This document shows, one piece after another, positions 61,687 through 64,000 of a stretch of 64,000 nucleotides of DNA. The notes under the pieces are model-generated. The model ran no database searches. It saw nothing but the letters and a program-made list of their open reading frames with translations, and was not told the DNA's origin. The position numbers and the translations under genes were made by a program. The stretch spans positions 124,001 through 188,000 of the forward strand of contig CBDFNK010000021.1 of the NCBI GenBank assembly GCA_965250205.1, in the 5' to 3' direction. The DNA comes from JAHZKN01 sp965250205. Lineage in GTDB: Bacteria; Pseudomonadota; Alphaproteobacteria; Rhizobiales; Hyphomicrobiaceae. How positions within the stretch are numbered: the first letter of the stretch is position 1; every line of letters starts with the position of its first letter.

Positions 61687-63502
61687 GTGACAGATAATTT
61701 TGTCTCTAGATATATTGAAAAGGAGTGGCTCGCTGGTCCGTTTGGAACCCCAGATGCCTCTCGCGCAGATGCAAAAGAAGACTATCTGCAAATTCCAGGC
61801 GCGACACCTGATTTAAAGGATGTAGCCGGACGATTTCGTGAGAGAATTGTGATTGGAAAAAAGGGAGCCGGGAAGACGATGTATTTGCGGACACTACAGC
61901 AAAAGCTCACAAATCAAGGCTTCAACAAAATAGATAACGAATTTGAACAGTTCAACGAGTGGATTGTCTTCAGTGAGATATTTCAATTACAGAGTCAGGA
62001 TGTAATTGATTTATCTCGAACCTTTAAGCGTGCACACGCAATGCTGATTAGCAAAAACATTTCAGTCGACCACAAATCACGAGCTCGAGAGCTCTGGACC
62101 CGCGTGTGGGAGTGCGCGCTGACAGCTTCGATATATAAATTGATTTTCTCGTCAACAGATAAGAAAGTACTCACAGATTGTCAGAAATATGTGCGACAAA
62201 CATCGCCTCTGAACGAGAAGTATAGCTATATAGAAAAGTTTTTCTCTGACTTGCCGCCTGCCATTTCTCCAGTCATTATGATTAAACATTTTAAATCAAC
62301 GCATTCCGATGACATCGGAAGCTTGCGGGATTATCTTAGCTCACCCCACTGGGACATTCTCTATGAATTGCTTTCCTCCATTGTAAATCGCGTCCCACAA
62401 ATCGCGATTTTTATAGATGCAATAGACGACTCATTTGATCAGGCACCAGAATCTTGGCTTGAATGCCAAGAAGGACTATTCCGAAGCATTTTTAGAGTGC
62501 TCAATCGTGGAGATGATTTTTCGAATAGGGTTCATGTTATTGTTGCATTGCGTGAGATTGCACTTTCATCTTTACTGCACTCGGAGCACGCTAGCCGATA
62601 TCTCTCCGACAGCCATGTTCGGTATATTTCTTGGGACGAATCCACTGCAAGATCGTTCTTATTTGAGAAGATTTCTCATTTTCCAAAAAGAAGCACCCCA
62701 ATTAAAAATGAAGAAGTTGATGTTTCCCGATATCCTTTTGATTACTGGTTGGGCATGAGCCGTGTGGTGAATGTCGAGAGAAATGTGAAAGAACCAATTT
62801 CAGATTATATCTTAAGACACACGCGACTTCTTCCCCGCGATATAGTTATTATGGGAAACGCGATTTCTCAGGCTTCTCAAAGGCGGGTCGCAGAAGGGCG
62901 GGAGTTTAGCGAAGCAAAATTACGCCAAACAGTTCATGAGGTTTCGAAATCAATTTGCCTTGAAGCAGTTTTTTCAAGCGTCAATGAGTTTTTGTCGAGC
63001 ATGGATTATGTTGCAGAGATTTTGTTGAGCTCAGAAAAAAGCAAAAATATCTTTGATGAGTTTAGATCTGCGGCATCTGGAAACCGGGAGAGGTCTCTAG
63101 AAAAGAGATTAAACGACCATTCGATTGATGAGGTTGTAGACCTCATTAGAACGTCGGTTGAGGGGCAGGTGAGCCGTTTTTTTTTCCCAAGTAGGTCAAG
63201 AAACATTCACCTATGATGCGATTAAGACAGCGTTAGTAAACTGTGATCTCGCTACTCAGGACGAATTTGAACTCACTGGTAGGGATTCATTCTTTCGCTT
63301 CGACAATATTCTATATAGGCATGGTTTGTTAGCGTACCAGACGAGAATCGGAACTAAAACCAGATGGCGGTTTTGTTGGAGGTCAATCCCAAGCCTTGAA
63401 AGTTCATTGTTGCCAAAAAAGGAGTCTGTGTATGGCTTTCATTCATCTGTGCTTGATGCGTTTTCGGACATCTCGATATCAAGTAAGGGACCTGTCTATT
63501 AG
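61687..63502 (+). pseudogene. P-loop NTPase split by a T9-run frameshift
   Basis: The first frame (509 residues, 61687-63216) has a Walker A GKKGAGKT (57-64) and a hydrophobic Walker B IAIFIDAIDD (about 240-249). It is otherwise unlike the families I know, though STAND- and KAP-like NTPases share the plan. At 63177-63185 nine Ts occur; one T fewer would join the frame to a further 100 or so residues (QVGQETFTYDAIKTALVNCD through ISISSKGPVY) ending at 63502. Thus either the gene is broken, the run is a slippage site that makes two proteins, or there is a sequence error. It starts with GTG. Confidence 0.75.
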
Positions 63503-63528
63503 TTGTTAAGTTTGGAGCATCTTAGGAG

Positions 63529-64000
63529 ATGGATTTTGAACCGGTTATTGCAGTAGATTTTGCTTCTTGGAAGGATTTCAAGGGCACTCTTTTTGAGCGC
63601 CTTGATGCGATTAAAACGAAATTATTAGAGTCAGAGAGTTCCGGACCGAGATCTTTTCTATTCAGAGGGCAGGCTTGTGCGGCTTGGCCACTCTGGTCGA
63701 GTTTCGATCGACTTATAGAGGACAATGCTACGAGCATATTGTCGAATCCAGCTAAACTGGAGACGCTCTATTTGTCCGCGTTAAAGGATTTCTATGTAAA
63801 TGGAATTGAAATTGGGGTCCTTCAACGAATAGGCAGGTATGATGGAAAGATTGAATTTGAACAGCTGAAAAAGGACCAATCTGCTTTTAACGAATTGCAA
63901 GCATTGGCTCAGCACTACGGTCTTCCGACACGACTATTGGATTGGTCATCTAGCCCCTACATTGCCGCCTTTTTTGCTGCATCTGAGCCCGACAAATGTT
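63529..64000 (+). CDS. FRG-domain protein, cut by the window edge
   Basis: 157 codons are visible. FLFRGQ (43-48) is the FRG signature and AQHYGLPTRLLDW (127-139) its second hallmark, followed by SSSPYIAAFFAA. FRG proteins are common in phage-defence and toxin loci; the activity is not defined. GGAG lies 12 bases before the ATG. The start is 26 bp after the end of the NTPase frame, so both are probably one operon. Confidence 0.9.
   Translation, partial: MDFEPVIAVDFASWKDFKGTLFERLDAIKTKLLESESSGPRSFLFRGQACAAWPLWSSFDRLIEDNATSILSNPAKLETLYLSALKDFYVNGIEIGVLQRIGRYDGKIEFEQLKKDQSAFNELQALAQHYGLPTRLLDWSSSPYIAAFFAASEPDKC

Overview
The window looks like the chromosome of an alphaproteobacterium, most likely order Hyphomicrobiales (Rhizobiales). 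The basis is gene content and order: a CnoX-like thioredoxin/TPR gene followed by LON-domain and Trm112-like genes; an RsmB-type methyltransferase, heparinase II/III and purH in a row; hemC-hemD-mitofilin-HemY divergent from tsaD-gpsA-EVE; leuC and leuD split by small genes; a DUF1674/SdhAF4 gene; and a TadG-like VWA protein. No species can be named from sequence alone.

0-24.4 kb is mostly housekeeping: a hybrid histidine kinase; prolyl-tRNA editing, CnoX, LON and Trm112; tRNA-Gly(GCC); an orphan ParA ATPase; a striking secreted 701-residue repeat protein; lemA with two TPM-domain genes; a UPF0114 membrane protein; a saccharopine-dehydrogenase-like enzyme; an MFS exporter; purH, heparinase, an rRNA methyltransferase and htpX; SdhAF4, TadG and an extensin-like protein. 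Four copies of a roughly 130-155 bp hairpin repeat (2810, 7102, 15293, 37341) sit at gene ends and in places supply the terminal stop codons.

24.45-26.16 kb is a compact element with perfect 23-bp terminal inverted repeats and an apparent 8-bp target duplication. It has no transposase. It carries a strongly predicted small RNA gene, a DUF3800 protein, a stand-alone WYL protein and a tRNA-shaped leader. 26.3-42.8 kb returns to core genes: acs, a decayed methyltransferase, EVE, gpsA, tsaD, hemC, hemD, mitofilin, HemY, a LysR regulator, leuC, two hypothetical genes, leuD and gloA.

42.7-64 kb is accessory. A near-identical 326-bp direct repeat (42711 and 47121) brackets a CDP-alcohol phosphatidyltransferase/cytidylyltransferase pair, a hypothetical gene and a wrecked IS1182-type insertion sequence. 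Next is a tight five-gene operon (49.6-54.8 kb): GNAT-like protein, ThiF/E1-like adenylating enzyme, eight-helix membrane protein, second GNAT enzyme and Acg-like nitroreductase. It is flanked by an amidohydrolase with an unusual paired CxxC insertion and a di-heme cytochrome c. I read the operon as an uncharacterised small-molecule modification pathway.

The right end looks like a defence/toxin-antitoxin island: hipBA with three matching operator-like palindromes and a third gene; a ParB-N protein with a possible HEPN-like C-terminus whose ribosome binding site is buried in a hairpin; a P-loop NTPase split by a T9 homopolymer frameshift; and an FRG-domain protein cut by the window edge. No CRISPR array or prophage structural genes were seen.
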